A DNA stretch of 64,000 nt. Origin: Neoceratodus forsteri. Its lineage: Eukaryota; Chordata; Ceratodontiformes; Ceratodontidae. The stretch spans positions 370,161,501 to 370,225,500 of the forward strand of contig CM057451.1 of assembly GCA_016271365.2 (NCBI GenBank). Reading direction: 5' to 3'. The notes under the pieces were generated by a model, which worked only from the letters and a program-made list of their open reading frames with translations, did no database searches and was not told the DNA's origin. Positions 32,060 through 44,037 of the stretch are shown here, piece by piece; position 1 is the stretch's first letter; every line of letters starts with the position of its first letter. The position numbers and the translations under genes are program-made.

Positions 32060-33320
32060 GTAATGTCAGCCTCTAAGGGTGGCCACATCCCACCGCCGCC
32101 TGGCGCTGTCCTCTGTGCTACCCCTGCAGCAGGAGCCTCCTCGTCTGCTTCGCTATCTCGAGGGTGGCAGTGGTGATGGTGATGATGCACCACAGGAAGC
32201 AACAGTAGGGTGGCTGGCGACCACCCCATTGGACACCTATGGCAAAGGAAGGAACAGGAGGTCAGTGCATGTCCAGGGCACCCTAGCCCTCCCACCATGC
32301 ACAGCAGACAGTGGGGAAACATGCCCCTGGGGTGGCATCCTGGCCACCCACAGTCGGTGGGCCTACAACTGCCACTGACCCAGCATGCCACGGATGTGCA
32401 CATTGCTGGACACCACCGCCCAAGGGCCATCAGCCAGTACAGTGGAAGGCAGGTGGCATAGTGCAGCAGCAGAAACTCAGCGACACTGATGGCAGCTGGA
32501 TGCACCCACAGCCCACCAACAGCTGGCACACATGTGCACTGGCCACCCCACGGTGCCACGCACACCACGGTCTGAACACAGCTGCCACGACTCAGTGCAC
32601 AGGGGGCTGAGGCTGTACTTCCACACCCACTGATCACCCTGCACAACAATGTATTAATGCACAGTGCCTACCTGCCTGCCATGGCGCTGTACACACTAGT
32701 CCAGCTGCTCCACCCCTCGGTCCTGCAGCACCTGCAGAAGGGCCCGCAGCAGCCCCCGCCACCCTGGCTCTCCTCCAGTCTTCAGGGCCTAGGACAAGAA
32801 CACAAACAAGCACACATCAGAACACAGCCACACCATGAGCCCACTGCCCCCACCCCCCCAAGCACAGTGTGCACCCCGGCCTGGCAAGGCTGTGGGTCAG
32901 TGGCACAGTGCACCCAGTGACTGGCAATGCCAGGCCATGGTGCACACAGTGATAGCACCCCCCTGGTGTGGAATGCAGCCCTGCCTGCCCCATGGTACAC
33001 TGGATGTGCATCGACGCAGTCGGAGCACACTTACCTGGCCGTGGCATGGTCCCCCACCGGACACGCGCCTGCAGCAACCTGAGCCTCTCTGGGTCCCTCC
33101 TCAACAGGCCCCCATACCAGTGGTGACACTGCTCCCTTGTGCACTGCACACCAGTTGCCTGGACAAGGCCATCTGCCACCTCTTGCCACACCTCAGTCCT
33201 GGGCCTGTCGAGGGGCTGCTGGCCGAACAGGCTGGCAGAGTGGGGCTCCACCTGGGCCACCAGGTTCACAAGCTTAACCTGGCTCCATTTTTGGGAATGG
33301 GGCACCACGCACTGTGGCAT
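32060..33320 (-). pseudogene. Harbinger-1 gene A: Myb/SANT (trihelix)-like protein
   Basis: Exon 1 encodes KWSQVKLVNLVAQVEPHSAS, then LFGQQPLDRPRTEVWQEVAD, then REQCHHWYGGLLRR. This is a trihelix SANT fold parallel to the copy-2 protein (QWSSLEVANLVAMVEPHYRP…). It ends at CAG|GTAAG (33,036/33,034). Likely later exons follow acceptors near 32,788 (TCCTAG) and 32,240 (GCCATAG), the last containing a helical tail TATLEIAKQTRRLLLQG. The start codon seen in copy 2 is not preserved. In known Harbingers a Myb-like partner brings the transposase to DNA and into the nucleus. Whether this protein does so is inferred. Confidence 0.6.
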
Positions 33321-34064
33321 GCTTCCACTGTGATGAAGCAGTCCAAAATGGTGCCCTGTAGTGCACGAACACAACGTGCTCAGGATGCGTGGCTCGCACG
33401 GAGATGCTCTGGCCTTGGCTATAGCGCATCCCTGGAGATGTGCAGCATGGGAATGGCCACACTGGCACATGGGAAAGAGGTCCCTGGGGGCATAGGGCAG
33501 GGGTCAGGGGTCAGCATGCACAATGTACGCTTGAGTGCTATTGGGGCCATGACACATGTCGTGCCATAGGGCCCTGAGGGTACCACACCCCATAGGCCCT
33601 ATAGCACCTGAGCACTGTAGGCCCTACAATGCTCATAGCATATAGGGCACAGTGGCCACCAATAGCGTTCCTAGTGCACGCTGCACAATAGGCAGTAGTA
33701 CATGCCATGGCGAAAGTGTGTTGACCGGCGCACTGTGCACATCACAGCATTGCGGCATGACCTGTGCCGGAGCAAGTCCATTGCACAAGGTGCAACAATG
33801 TGATATTTGGCTGACATATGTAGATTAGCTCATCAGCGAATCCACGGCGCAATGGGGGAATCAGCATATCATTACTGTTGTGCATCTGACCATTTGCATG
33901 CGATGTGCTATAAAGGCACCGCACAACAGCACAAGCCATGGACCGGTATTGCAACCATCCAAGGTATGTTGCGCCTGCTGAGGGGACAGACAGCACAGTG
34001 GGATGGAGGGCTGGTGTGGGCTGCAGCAGCCACTAACCACATGTCCCTGCCCACAGGTAGCAGC

Positions 34065-35710
34065 ATGTCCAAAAGTGAGGAGGGTGAGGAGCATGGGGCT
34101 GCCTGCAAGCACAGGCCCAACTTTATGAAGGCAGAGGCAAATGCCCTGTTTGAGGCATACCTCAACAGGGAGCCCTTGCTGAGTGGTGCCACTGGCACAC
34201 CCCAGGCCAGGGCCACAGCCTGTGTGGAGGTGGTGGAGTCTGTGAACCAGCAGGCAGCCAACAGCAATCTGCACAGGAGTGCAAGAAGAAGGTGGGCACT
34301 GACAAGCATCGGATAAAGGAAAAGGTGGCAGCCACATGGGCCGCAAGGTCAGCCACAGGTGGGGGCCAGGTCAACACGCCACAGCTCACACCACAGGAGG
34401 AGCTGGTGGCGGTCACCATGCGGTGCAGAGCTGTCAAGGGTAAGTCGGGAGGTGGCTTCCAGACTGGAGGAAGACCATCACTGCATGGTAGGTACAGCAC
34501 GTCAGGGGGAGTCCATTGCATTGGCAGCATTAATGCATCTGTGTTCCCTGTCAGCACCAGAACACCAGCATGCAGTGGCAGGGGCACCTGCATCTGGCGT
34601 GGGGACATGCCCAGCCCTGGAAGACCAGCCATACACCTCCACTGGCATACTGGGGCCCGAGCGGCAGCAGCACACCACCGCCATCTGGCCGGATGACCTG
34701 GGCATGGTGGCAGACGAGGTTCTGGCTGTGTTTCAGCGGGACACCAGCCATGGTGTGCTGTGTGCGGAGACACAGATCAGAGTGGGGTCTGACACCGATG
34801 ATGATGTGACCATTGTCCTGGACAGCGGGGAACTTGTCATGGGGGAGACACCCATACCATCCACCATGCCTGGCAGTGCAGTCAGTGGCCTGATGGCAGT
34901 GGGAGAGCCACCGCCCCTGGTACCGCTGTGTGGAAAGGTGGCGTGGCACTAGGGGGGCAGTGGTGGTGGTGCAGCCGCATAGGTGCTGGCCAGCACACCG
35001 TGGTTGGAGGGGTGGCAGCGGCAGATAGCCGGGGATGTTGGGAGGCCGGGTACAGCTTCTGCTGTGGGTGCACCTGTCACTGAGCAACCCCTCGGGGAAC
35101 CCGCTGTGCAGCACCCACCTGAGTGGGAGGCAGTGTAGTGCAGTCATATGCCACTGGTGGGTCGGCGCCACACCCATGCGCCCCCTGATGCTGACCCCTT
35201 GCATGAGCACACCCGATTGCTGCGGGCCTCCGTGGACCAACAGGTGCAGCTCATGGCCGGGGTGCTTGCACTCCATGCAGAGGTGCACCAGGCTGCTGAG
35301 TAGTGCAACAGGGGCAACGTTAAGGTCCAGGAGGCCATACATCACCTGTGGGAGGACACGACTGTGACCCTGGACTGCTTAGCCACTGCAGCCACAGTCG
35401 GCCTTGCACCACTGGCTGCCACGGGGTGCGGCCAGCTATCGCAGACTCTGCGGAGTGCATTGTCCACCCCACGGACCGGGCATTGGGCGACCCCCTCGGT
35501 GTCGATGCTGGGCTCTGCTGTGGGCATCCCAGGCATGCCTGGTGCAGTCCTGTTTGGGAGCCTGCAGACCCCTGCAAGGACACGGTCACTTTCCCATAGT
35601 TCCCCCCCTGGAAGACGGGTGCAGACCCACCCTGTGGCTGTCACACAGCCTGGGTCTGCTAAGCAGCCGCAGCCTGGCCGTCCTCATGTCCATGGCGGCT
35701 GTGTGAATGC
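34065..35710 (+). pseudogene. Harbinger-1 gene B: second Myb/SANT-like protein with C-terminal helix
   Basis: From ATG 34,065: MSKSEEGEEHGAACKHRPNF, then KAEANALFEAYLNREPLLSG, a frameshift near 34,280, then CKKKVGTDKHRIKEKVAAT. A donor at 34,488 (CATG|GTAGGT) and acceptor at 34,553 (CTGTCAG) give a phase-1 junction, the same phase as copy 2. Exon 2 has an acidic middle (SDTDDDVTIVLDSGEL), then a helical block LHEHTRLLRASVDQQVQLMA that copy 2 shares (FDEQTRLLRASVQQQM). Repeated frameshifts inactivate it. It lies divergently from gene A and convergently with gene C. Confidence 0.65.
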
Positions 35711-35983
35711 GTGGTGGAGCTGATGTGCCCACCACCTTGTCCGCTGCCCACTGCTGTCACCCTGTGTGCACATGGGCGTTGTGTGTGTGCATGCCACAGA
35801 CCTGGCATCTGTGGGTTGCATCACACACTGGTCATGCGTGCACCTGCCCGGTTGCTGGCCCATGCGGCATGTGCGTGATGATGCCACCACAGCACTGGCT
35901 GCACGTGTGCACCGGTGCCCTGTGTCTGATCCACGCCAGAAGCTAGTGCCCGGGCGTGGGCCTGCGGGTGCCAGTGTATGTAT

Positions 35984-35986
35984 GTG

Positions 35987-36022
<36 letters not shown>

Positions 36023-36023
36023 G
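35984..36023. repeat. (GT)n microsatellite in Harbinger 1
   Basis: TATATATGTGTGTGTGTG-type dinucleotide run between genes B1 and C1. Confidence 0.9.
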
Positions 36024-36179
36024 TGTACTGTGCTGTGCTGTGTGTTGTTGCATGTGGATGTGCAGCACGGCCCCACGCCTGCCCCTGCCACCTGTCTGTC
36101 TGTGCAAGCTGCAGGACATGCCCACACATGTCTGTGTGCTATGCCACTGTGTCTGTCCTGTGCATGGATGTTTGTCCAC

Positions 36180-37470
36180 TTACCTGACTGCACCGTAGTG
36201 CTCCTCTGCTACAGTGTCCCGGTACTGGCATGCCATCCTCTTCAGCCGGGGATCCCTCCGCCCGGGTGGGGAACTGCCCACCGCCACACAGACCATCAGC
36301 CACGTTGTCCCCACTGCTGTTCCCCTCTTCGACCTTGACAGCTATTCCATGGTCAGTGGCCATGTTGTGCAGCATGCAGCAGGCCAGGAATAGACCACAG
36401 GCCTTTGAGGGGCTGTACTGTAGGGCACCGCCAGACCTGTGCCTTCAATGGAAACGTGCCTTTAGGAGACCAAAGACATGCTCAATGATGTTTCACCTGC
36501 TGGCGTGTGCCTCATTATATCGCTCCTCCGCTAGGAATGATGGGCTCTGATAGGGGGTGAGCAGCCAGGGCCGGAGTGGGTAGCCACTGTCACTTGTGTG
36601 GATGGAGATATGGTTAGCCTGGTGTCCTCTGTCACTGTGCCTCATTCCCTTCCCAGCCACATTCTGCTGCACCTCTACCCTGGCCGCCACCCTCCCATGC
36701 CCTGGTGTACCCAGCTGCCTGTGGTCTTGACATGCTCACCCACTAGATGACCAGTGGGGGATGTCCCCACTCTTGAACCTGTGGCACAGTGCTGAGCTGT
36801 GCCAGATGAAGGTGACATGTGCTCCCCCAAGGTGTGTGGCACAGACATTGGTTATGCGCCCCCTGTCGTCACACACCACCTGGCAGTTGATGCTGGGGTA
36901 GCCCTTTCTGTTGATATAGGCTACCCCCTCTGGGCCAGGTGGTATGTGGATGCCCACATGGGTGCAGTCGATGGCCCCCTAGCATGCCAGGCATACATCC
37001 TACCCTGTGAAACCCCTGCATGGTTGCTGTATGCTCTGCCTGTGTGCTGGGGAAGTGGATGTATTCCACAGCATGTGGCAGCAGGGTATTGAGGAATTGT
37101 GTGAGGAGCCATGATGCAGCCAACTGGGTTATGCCTGTGGTGTCCCTTGTTGATCTCAAGAAGGTGCCCGTGGCAAGCAGGCACATGATAGCTGTTACTT
37201 TTGTCTCCACTGTCAGGGCATGGCTCCGTATAGTGGGTGCCTGCATCACCTCACTGCACAGCTCACAAAGCTGCCTCGGAATTGCCTGGTTCAGTCAGTA
37301 CCATCCCACGATCTTCATGTCAACATAGGTCTCATAGTGATGCGGGGTCGGTACCACCTGTTCTAGGCGTACCACCGACGGTCCCTTCCATGGCCATGGC
37401 GCTCTGCTTCCTGTCTCCCCACACCCCTCATTACAGCCTCCATCTGGAATATCGCACTGGCCATGGCCCC
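36180..37470 (-). pseudogene. Harbinger-1 gene C: HARBI1-like DDE transposase, inactive
   Basis: The text in order is RRWYA-NRWYRPRI, VMQAPTIRSHALTVETKVTA, FHRVGCMPGMLG then a frameshift, IDCTHVGIHIPPGPEGVAYI, NRKGYPSINCQVVCDDRGRI, GGAHVTFIW and RFKSGDIP. An intron separates this from GYPLRPWLLTPY, NIIEHVFGLLKARF and HNMATDHGIAV. The tail is RRDPRLKRMACQYRDTVAEE, with the stop at 36,180-36,182. The intron lies between about 36,753 and 36,594, with donor CTA|GTGGGTGAG. The second catalytic Asp (HDS in the family and in copy 2) is Val here (HVT). There are also stops and a frameshift near the first Asp. Confidence 0.75.
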
Positions 37471-37665
37471 TGTTTTCCTTGCACCCCCTGGGCATCTGGC
37501 TCCACTGGCTCACCCGGCTGTGTATGGCTGTGCGTGCCACTCAACAGGGCACCCTCCTGTGTACCCTGCCTCCGGCTGGCTGACTGTTGCCTGCAGCCTC
37601 TGTCTCCCACCCCTATGGGAGCCTGTGTTGCTTCACTTGGGCCTGGTGGCTCTGTGTCATGCCCA

Positions 37666-37669
<4 letters not shown>

Positions 37670-37704
<35 letters not shown>
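37670..37704. repeat. (CA)n microsatellite
   Basis: ACACACAC run between C1 and the right end of Harbinger 1. Confidence 0.9.
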
Positions 37705-37706
<2 letters not shown>

Positions 37707-38142
37707 GCCATCGCCTCCCTGTCAGTCACAGTTTCACTCACACTCCCTCTTGCACTGTCTTTCCCTCTCTGTCCTTGTCACTGTTTTCCTGTCTCCTTCT
37801 TCATCGGTAGACGTCCTGTCTGTCTCCCTCTGTCCTGCTCCCCTCTGGTGCAAGTGCCCTCCTCCTACTTGCTCCCTGTTTTTATAGGCTCAGGTCTGCT
37901 CAGTGCAACTGATGGTTGCTCCTTGCTTGCGCCACTGGTCGGGCATTGAATATTGCACTGTGCCACATATTCGTGGGTACGCCCCCTGCCCTTGCACATG
38001 CATACATTCCCATTGCACATTGGCGCACTGCTACTTGCGATGCGCAGTTGCTGCCACTGAGTATCGCTCTTTGGCACAATTCCACAGTTGTGCATGTGCA
38101 ACCTAGTTGTGCCATGCGCACCTGTTTTGAATATATATGTAT

Positions 38143-38838
38143 AATAAAATACAGTTTTCCACCAAAACAAAAGAATTCATATTTTTATATCTTAAATTCA
38201 AAAAGCATATATTGCAGGTTACTGTGTAATCCTCTGTAACCTTCAATAAGAAGAAACATTTTGCCTGTAAAAAATGTCTTACAGTAAATTTTGGCATGTC
38301 TTTACTTTGATTACTGTCTTAATTAATAACTTGTAAAATCAGCATTTCTCAACAAATGTATTTCCAAAAATGACAATGTGAGGCTGCTGCTTTTTGTTTT
38401 TTTCATCCAAAAACTATGTTTGCTGATGAGCCCCATTTGGTTAATTTCAGAACTTTTAGTCACTGGTTTGCTTCATGCAAATAAAGTGCATGGGATGTCA
38501 ATTTAAATAAATAAATATAAATTTCATTGCAGGGAAAATGAGCTGTGAGGTTGAGAGGAGCATCAGACAAAAAAATGTCCAATACAAAGGAAGAGCCAAA
38601 CACACAAGAGAAAATTAAGCCAGCAAAGTCTGTTTGGTTAAAAAGTGCATTAAAATACATTCTGTGTAAGGGAACATCACTGATCTTTTATCTAATGGAC
38701 GTTGATTTGTAAAATCCTGGTGCTTCAGCCGAATACTACAACGTATTTTAAAAGAAAATTATAACAGTGACCCAGGAACAGCATGCTTCCAACATGATGA
38801 AGATGCTCCCAGCCTGCGGTCCAACTACTAGGCTCTGT
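38143..38838. other. AT-rich spacer between the two Harbinger elements
   Basis: No gene or repeat recognised. It ends with CTCTGT, whose last three bases (TGT) are the target duplication of Harbinger 2. Confidence 0.55.
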
Positions 38839-39891
38839 GGCCCAGATATTCAAACTGCACCCAAAATGTGCGCAACAGCAGGAGCAAGCACAAGTCAATT
38901 GCGCACATGCGCAACAGATGTGATATTCAAACGTGGAGCAAGTCAAACTGCGCAACCAGCCAATGTCTGAATATCGCACAACCTGCGCCATAGCGCAACC
39001 AGGTAGGGGAAGCTGAGCACATATGTCGCGCCATAGTGCAACAAGGTCAGCCCAGCTGAGCAGTCGAGATGCGCCATAGCGCAAGCAGGGAGCCCCCCCA
39101 GCAGCAGAGCAATGGAACTGCACAACCAGGGAGGTAGGCAGGGGCCCACCACCCATGCCACAGGCGGGCACAAGAACACAGTGTAGAACTAACAACACAC
39201 CCCCACACCAGCACAGCATCACCGGTGGAGAGGGCGGAAAATCCACTGGCCCATGGGGACATGCCTACAAAGCACAGCAGGGCCACGGCACTTAGCAGCA
39301 CACCCACTGGCAAGCAAATACTGCACACAAAGGGGCCGGGAACCCAGGTGTACCACAGCCCCACTGTGCACAGCAGCACACTATGCTCTGGAACCCCAAG
39401 ACACCACCCATGAGCAGTGAGTGTGACTGGCACTGCCAGAACCACCATGCCCCCCACCTGGCACAATGCAACCGTGTGTACCACATAACCATACAAGCCA
39501 GACCCACCAGGAGCCCACAGTGGAGTGGGGCAGCACACGGCCAGACCGGCTGACAGCCACCACCACACCAGGGACACCCCCCCACGCAGACACACACACA
39601 ATCCCAGGACCACACCACACCAGATGCCTTGCACACCACTGCAACTGAGCACCGATAGCCAGCTGCAAATCAGAGACCACCACAGTATTCATAACAAAAT
39701 AGATATATATATTCAATGAAAAACAGAAGAAAACAACAACAACAGGAACAACAATAACACTATATACGTATATACAATACAGGTGTGGGTGTACGGGTAC
39801 AAAGGTAGGGGTGGGTGTGGGGTGGGGTGAAAAGAACTTGGTGAGGAAGGCAGGGTGTGAGGGAAGGGTAAAGAGTGTAGATGTGGGGCAG

Positions 39892-41122
39892 CTACTGCCC
39901 CCCAGGCTGCAGATCTGCAGGATGGCCCAGACCCTGTGGCCTCCTCCGGCATCGCACACCCCTCCGATGCATCTCCCTGAGGATGCTGAGCGTCTCCTGC
40001 GACACCTCCATCAGGCAGTGGATGGCCTGCTCTATCCTGCACAGGATCCGTACACCTAGGGCAAGGGAACAGAATCAATGGCTAGGACTGTACACAACCC
40101 TGAAGCCCACCCAGTATGCATGGCATACAGCCAAGTGCCCTGCCCCTGTGATGGACTGCACACACACACAGTGACCGTGCATGGGCCAAGCCCAACCAGG
40201 CAGCAACAGCCATGTGTGCCATGACACACACACACCCCCATGCCCAGCACAGCACAACAAGGCAGTACAGTGACATGTCTACATGGTGGGAAGGTAGTGC
40301 CACAGCCATGTGCCCAGTGCATGCATGGACCACCAGTGACGCACTCACAGACACGCAGTGCCACTGGACAGTGCTGACTGCCACACGTTGCGGGCATGGC
40401 AGTGTTGTCCATGGATGGTGGCCATGCCCCATCCCCCCCATTGCACGCAATAGCATCTATGATGTAATGACACTCGCCCTCATCCAGCCGCTGCTGCTGC
40501 TGCGGCGGCTGCTGATGCAGATGCTGCTGCTGCTGCTGCTGTTGTGGGCCCATACCGCCGCCTCCTCTGCCGGCCACCCCTGCAGCACCCCTGTGCGACT
40601 CAGCCTGGGCCCTCCTCTGCTCCTCCACACCTGTGGGAAACAAATGTTGAGAAGCATATTAGTGAGATCCAAATGCAGACAGACCCCTGCACCAATGAGT
40701 GTGCCTGCCCACACAGCCAGACCCATGCATCACACACCTGCAAACACTGACACAGCCAACCATGGAACAACCCTCCCCCATGCTCTGACCCCAATACACA
40801 GTCATACCCCTGCGGAAAATACAGGTGCATAGATGGGTCACCCACCTGGCCTAGGCACAATGCCCCTCCTGGCATGGGACCTGAGGCATGCCAGCAGTGC
40901 CTGCTCCCTCCTGTGCAGGTCACTGTAGCGGTGCCTGCACTGCTCTGCTTTCCTGCGCCACCCTGTGACCTGCTCCAGTGCAGTGGCCACCTGCTGCCAC
41001 ACTTGGGTGCGGGCCAAGTCTAGGGGATCCCCCCCAAACAGTGGCCTATAGTGAGGCTCAACCATGGCCACTAGGTTGGCCACCTCCAAGCTACTCCACT
41101 GGGGAGCTGTCCTGCGTGCCAT
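39892..41122 (-). CDS. Harbinger-2 gene A: Myb/SANT (trihelix)-like protein, three exons
   Basis: Exon 1 (41,122-40,846) starts MARRTAPQWSSLEVANLVAM and encodes the whole trihelix-like domain, with conserved Trp and basic helix text (PLFGGDPLDLARTQVWQQVA, then KAEQCRHRYSDLHRREQAL). It ends at CAG|GTGGGT. Exon 2 starts after TTTCCCACAG at 40,630 (VEEQRRAQAESHRGAAG) and carries two poly-Gln tracts encoded by CAG runs. Its 3' end near 40,470 is uncertain. Exon 3 starts after TTGCCCTAG at 40,055 and encodes a helical tail RILCRIEQAIHCLMEVSQET, then LSILREMHRR, to a TAG at 39,892. Related Myb-like proteins in Harbingers bind transposon ends and import the transposase; that role is inferred here. 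No lesion is seen in the assigned exons, but the exon 2 donor remains to be fixed. Confidence 0.65.
40487..40545. repeat. (CTG/CAG)n tracts in gene A2
   Basis: Imperfect trinucleotide runs encode two poly-Gln stretches on the minus strand. Confidence 0.85.
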
Positions 41123-41902
41123 GTTAGCAACTTGATAGTAGGCAATATGGCGCTCCACAGCACGGCAGACCCATGTGGAAATGTTGCACAATACAACCCC
41201 GTCTGTCCCTATCGCGCTGTTCAGGCAGTGCCGTCAGTCTCTATCGCGCTGTTACCGAACAGCGCGATAGGGCTGCACACATGCCAGACATACAGCGCCA
41301 AAGAGGCAAAGGTCGGGGCACAAGGTCATGTCTGTGGCACAAGACCACGCACAGCGCCATTGGACGTCTACACGTCCAGTGCGAGTGGTCGCTTGCGTGC
41401 CAGTGCCACAGTGGACTATTGTGCAGTTGTGCCACAGCGCCATGTGGTTACCAGTGCTGTAGCGCCACTGGCACAATGGTGGCCGTGTCATGAATAGCTG
41501 ACCGCGCACAGCACGTAATCAGCATGGCAGACACCTGTGTAAGGTACCTGGGCATGTGGTGCTGTGTACTACGAGAGCCACAGAACTGCGCCATAGGCTC
41601 AGCTTCGCCCAAATCAGACATGCACAGTGAACAGTGCGATATTCAGCCATCATATGCAAATCAGCTGATCAGGCCAGTCAAAGGACAGCGCGCGATTTGC
41701 ATCCCATTAAAGTTGCTCCACTCCTAATTTGCATGCATTGTACTATAAATGTGCAACAGTGATCTGCAGTGGCCATATTCGGTTACTGCAGGTGATAGGT
41801 GGGTTGCATGCTGTGTGATGTTATGGACCATGGTCATGGGAAAATGCTGTGAACTACACAGTCACAGGTGTCCTCTTCCACCCATACAGACCCTGACATG
41901 AC

Positions 41903-43565
41903 ATGGCAGAGCAAGGAATGGGTGAGGAGGAAGACGGTGGGTGGAAGAGGAGGCCCAACTTCACAAAGGCCGAAACAGAGGCACTCTATGAGGCCTACCT
42001 GGATGAGGAACCACTACTCAGTGGACGGCGGGGCACCCCTCAGGCCCCTGCTGCTGCATGGGAGGGGGTAGCTTGCACCGTGAACCTGCACGGAAGCCAC
42101 CAGCGCTCCGTGCAGGAATGTAAGAAGAAGGTGGGGACAGACAGGAGACGGGTTAAGGAGAAGGTGGCAGCACTCAGGGTGGCACGTGCTGCCACAGGCG
42201 GGGGCCAGCCAGAGGTGGCGCAGCTGACCCCAGTGAAGGACCATCTTGCTGCATCCATGCAGCGCAGTGCCATCGAGGGCGTTCCAGGCGGTGGCTTCCA
42301 GACAGGTGGAAGCCCATCACTGCACGGTATGACATGGTGGGGGTGGGGGAAGGTTGATCCCATGCACTAACATGTTCTCACTTTCTGTTACAGATCCTGT
42401 GCACCTGCAGGGGACAGTGGTGGTGGGCCCGTGGACTGTGGACATGCAGCCAGAGTTGGAGGAGGGTCCATCCACCTCTGCTGGTAGCCAGCATGCATTG
42501 CACCAGTGTGCACGCCTGGCTGCCATCTCCGATGTCGGTGAGTCAGGTGTGGGGGCTGCCCTTCCTGTGTCCCAGCAGTCTGGCATGCAAGCATGCCAGC
42601 ACGCTGTGGCTGAGGCTGTGGCATGAACCTGCACCATTGATGATGCAACAGCCGCTATGGGCAGTGACACGTGTGTGTCACAGAATGGACACACAGCAGG
42701 ACAGCCCGTGCCCATGGACCTAGCGGGTTCCAACGTGTGTGCCAGCACGTCAGCACAGTCCCAGGCTGTGCCTGTCAGCACCGGTGGGGCAGCACCGGTG
42801 GCTGTGCAGGTTCCTGGCACTGTTGCGGACACAGCATTGGAAGGACTGGTCTCTTGGGTACAGCAGGTGGGGGGCAGCAGTGGCAGTCACCGACCGGGTC
42901 TGGGGGTACAGGGTTCAGCGGTGGCATATGCACACCGCCTGTTGACATGCCCATACCTGGTCCTGGTGAACAGCGCCCACACTCAAGGGGTGTTGAGCAT
43001 CAGGCCCTTCCATCCCCTGGGGGACAGGTTGCCAATTTGGCAGACGACCCGTTTGACGAGCAAACCCGACTGCTGCGGGCATCAGTACAGCAGCAGATGG
43101 GGGGTTGCAATGTCCGTGGAGGCACTGTGTGTGGCTGTGGAGTGGCACAACAGGGACAATGCAATGATCCTGGCAGAGATGGTCCAAATGTGGCTGGATG
43201 TGACCGCAGCCATTGACAGGATGACCCAGGCATTGGTCGCTGTCGTGGCCACATTGGGCACCCAGTCAGGTGCCCCTGTACCGCGCACCCCACGCAGTAC
43301 GCTCTCCACTCCATGTTCCCGGCATCGTGCGACACCCAGCCTGTTGATGCTGGGTTCTGCTGTGGGCATCCCAAGCACCCCTGGTGCAGGTATGTTCAGC
43401 ATGCTGCAGACCCCTGTGTGGACAAGGTTGCGCTCACGCAGTGGGACCCCTGGTGGTCCATCGGTGCCACCCCATGTGGCCCATGCTCAGCCTGCCAGTG
43501 CAGCTGGGTCACGGCCGGGCCATCCACGCATCCGTGGTGGCCGTGGCTCAGTGCCACCTGACTGA
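41903..43565 (+). pseudogene. Harbinger-2 gene B: second Myb/SANT-like protein, two exons, lightly damaged
   Basis: Exon 1 (41,903-42,326) begins MAEQGMGEEEDGGWKRRPNF and carries a Myb/SANT-like domain (TKAETEALYEAYLDEEPLLS, VQECKKKVGTDRRRVKEKVA). Donor CACG|GTATGA and acceptor TTCTGTTACAG (exon 2 at 42,394) join in phase 1 to give LHDPVHLQG. Exon 2 stays in one frame apart from a TGA at 42,624-42,626. A shift between about 42,940 and 43,080 then moves into a frame with NLADDPFDEQTRLLRASVQQ, and the original frame resumes with MILAEMVQMWLDVTAAIDRM. The last parts form a helical C-terminus, and the frame closes at 43,565. Copy 1 shows the same blocks, so the layout is a family trait. This resembles the Myb_DNA-bind_5/MSANTD class. 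Its function beside gene A is unknown. Confidence 0.65.
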
Positions 43566-43867
43566 CCTGTCTCCCAGTGCGGCCCTGTCTGGTGCTGCCC
43601 TGTGCAATGTGTCTTGCTGGGCACTGCACCGTGGGTGCCCTGCCCAACACGCCGACACGGACCACATGCACACCACCCAACTGCTGTCCACAGGTGCGTG
43701 TGCATGATGATGCCTGAATTGTACTGTACACCAAGGTGCAAGAGTGCCCAGCATCTGACACACGTACATGGACAGTACAGGTGGTGGGGTGGTCTGTGGA
43801 TCTGTGTGTTTGACATGTCTGTTCCTGCTCTGCTGTGCAACTGCCCCTGTGCACTGTGTGCCTGGTG

Positions 43868-43893
43868 TGTGTGTGTGTGTGTGTGTCCATGTA
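43868..43893. repeat. (GT)n microsatellite
   Basis: GTGTGTGTGT run between genes B2 and C2. Harbinger 1 has a GT run at the equivalent place. Confidence 0.85.
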
Positions 43894-44037
43894 GCGTGTA
43901 ACTATTCACCCCTCCCTGATGGTGTGTTTGTGCGCCTGTACCCTTCCACTCCCCTTGCCATCATGCACCCCTGGTTTGTTACCCTGTGTGTATGTGGGTT
44001 GCGCCTCGACAGTGTTGGTTGCACATGGCCCCATGAC

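Larger units (their letters stand above)
31290..38142. mobile_element. Harbinger element 1 (three-gene type)
   Basis: The left end GGTGGGATATTCAGAAATGC and the right end (inverted, ATATATTCAAAACAGGTGCG) share ATATTCARAA. Both ends are dense in GCGCAA-type words. The content, in order, is gene A1 (minus, SANT/trihelix), B1 (plus, SANT-like) and C1 (minus, HARBI1-like DDE transposase), exactly as in element 2. Coding parts are broken and the right terminus is eroded, so target duplication cannot be called. It is roughly 6.85 kb. Confidence 0.75.

Noticed and set aside
31375..32649. Cys/Trp-rich minus-strand frames of 141-261 codons
   Set aside because: GC-rich, CA-skewed Harbinger sequence read in the wrong frame. 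Only the SANT and helical blocks have counterparts in copy 2.
36000..36022. Possible telomere-like or CRISPR-like repeat
   Set aside because: Simple dinucleotide repeat with no spacer structure.
35680..36338. Frames around 35.7-36.3 kb with Thr-His or Cys-Val runs
   Set aside because: Translations of a GT/CA microsatellite and its flanks.
37237..37949. A 216-codon frame at 37.2-37.9 kb
   Set aside because: Opposite strand of the transposase N-terminus plus a CA repeat; no motif.
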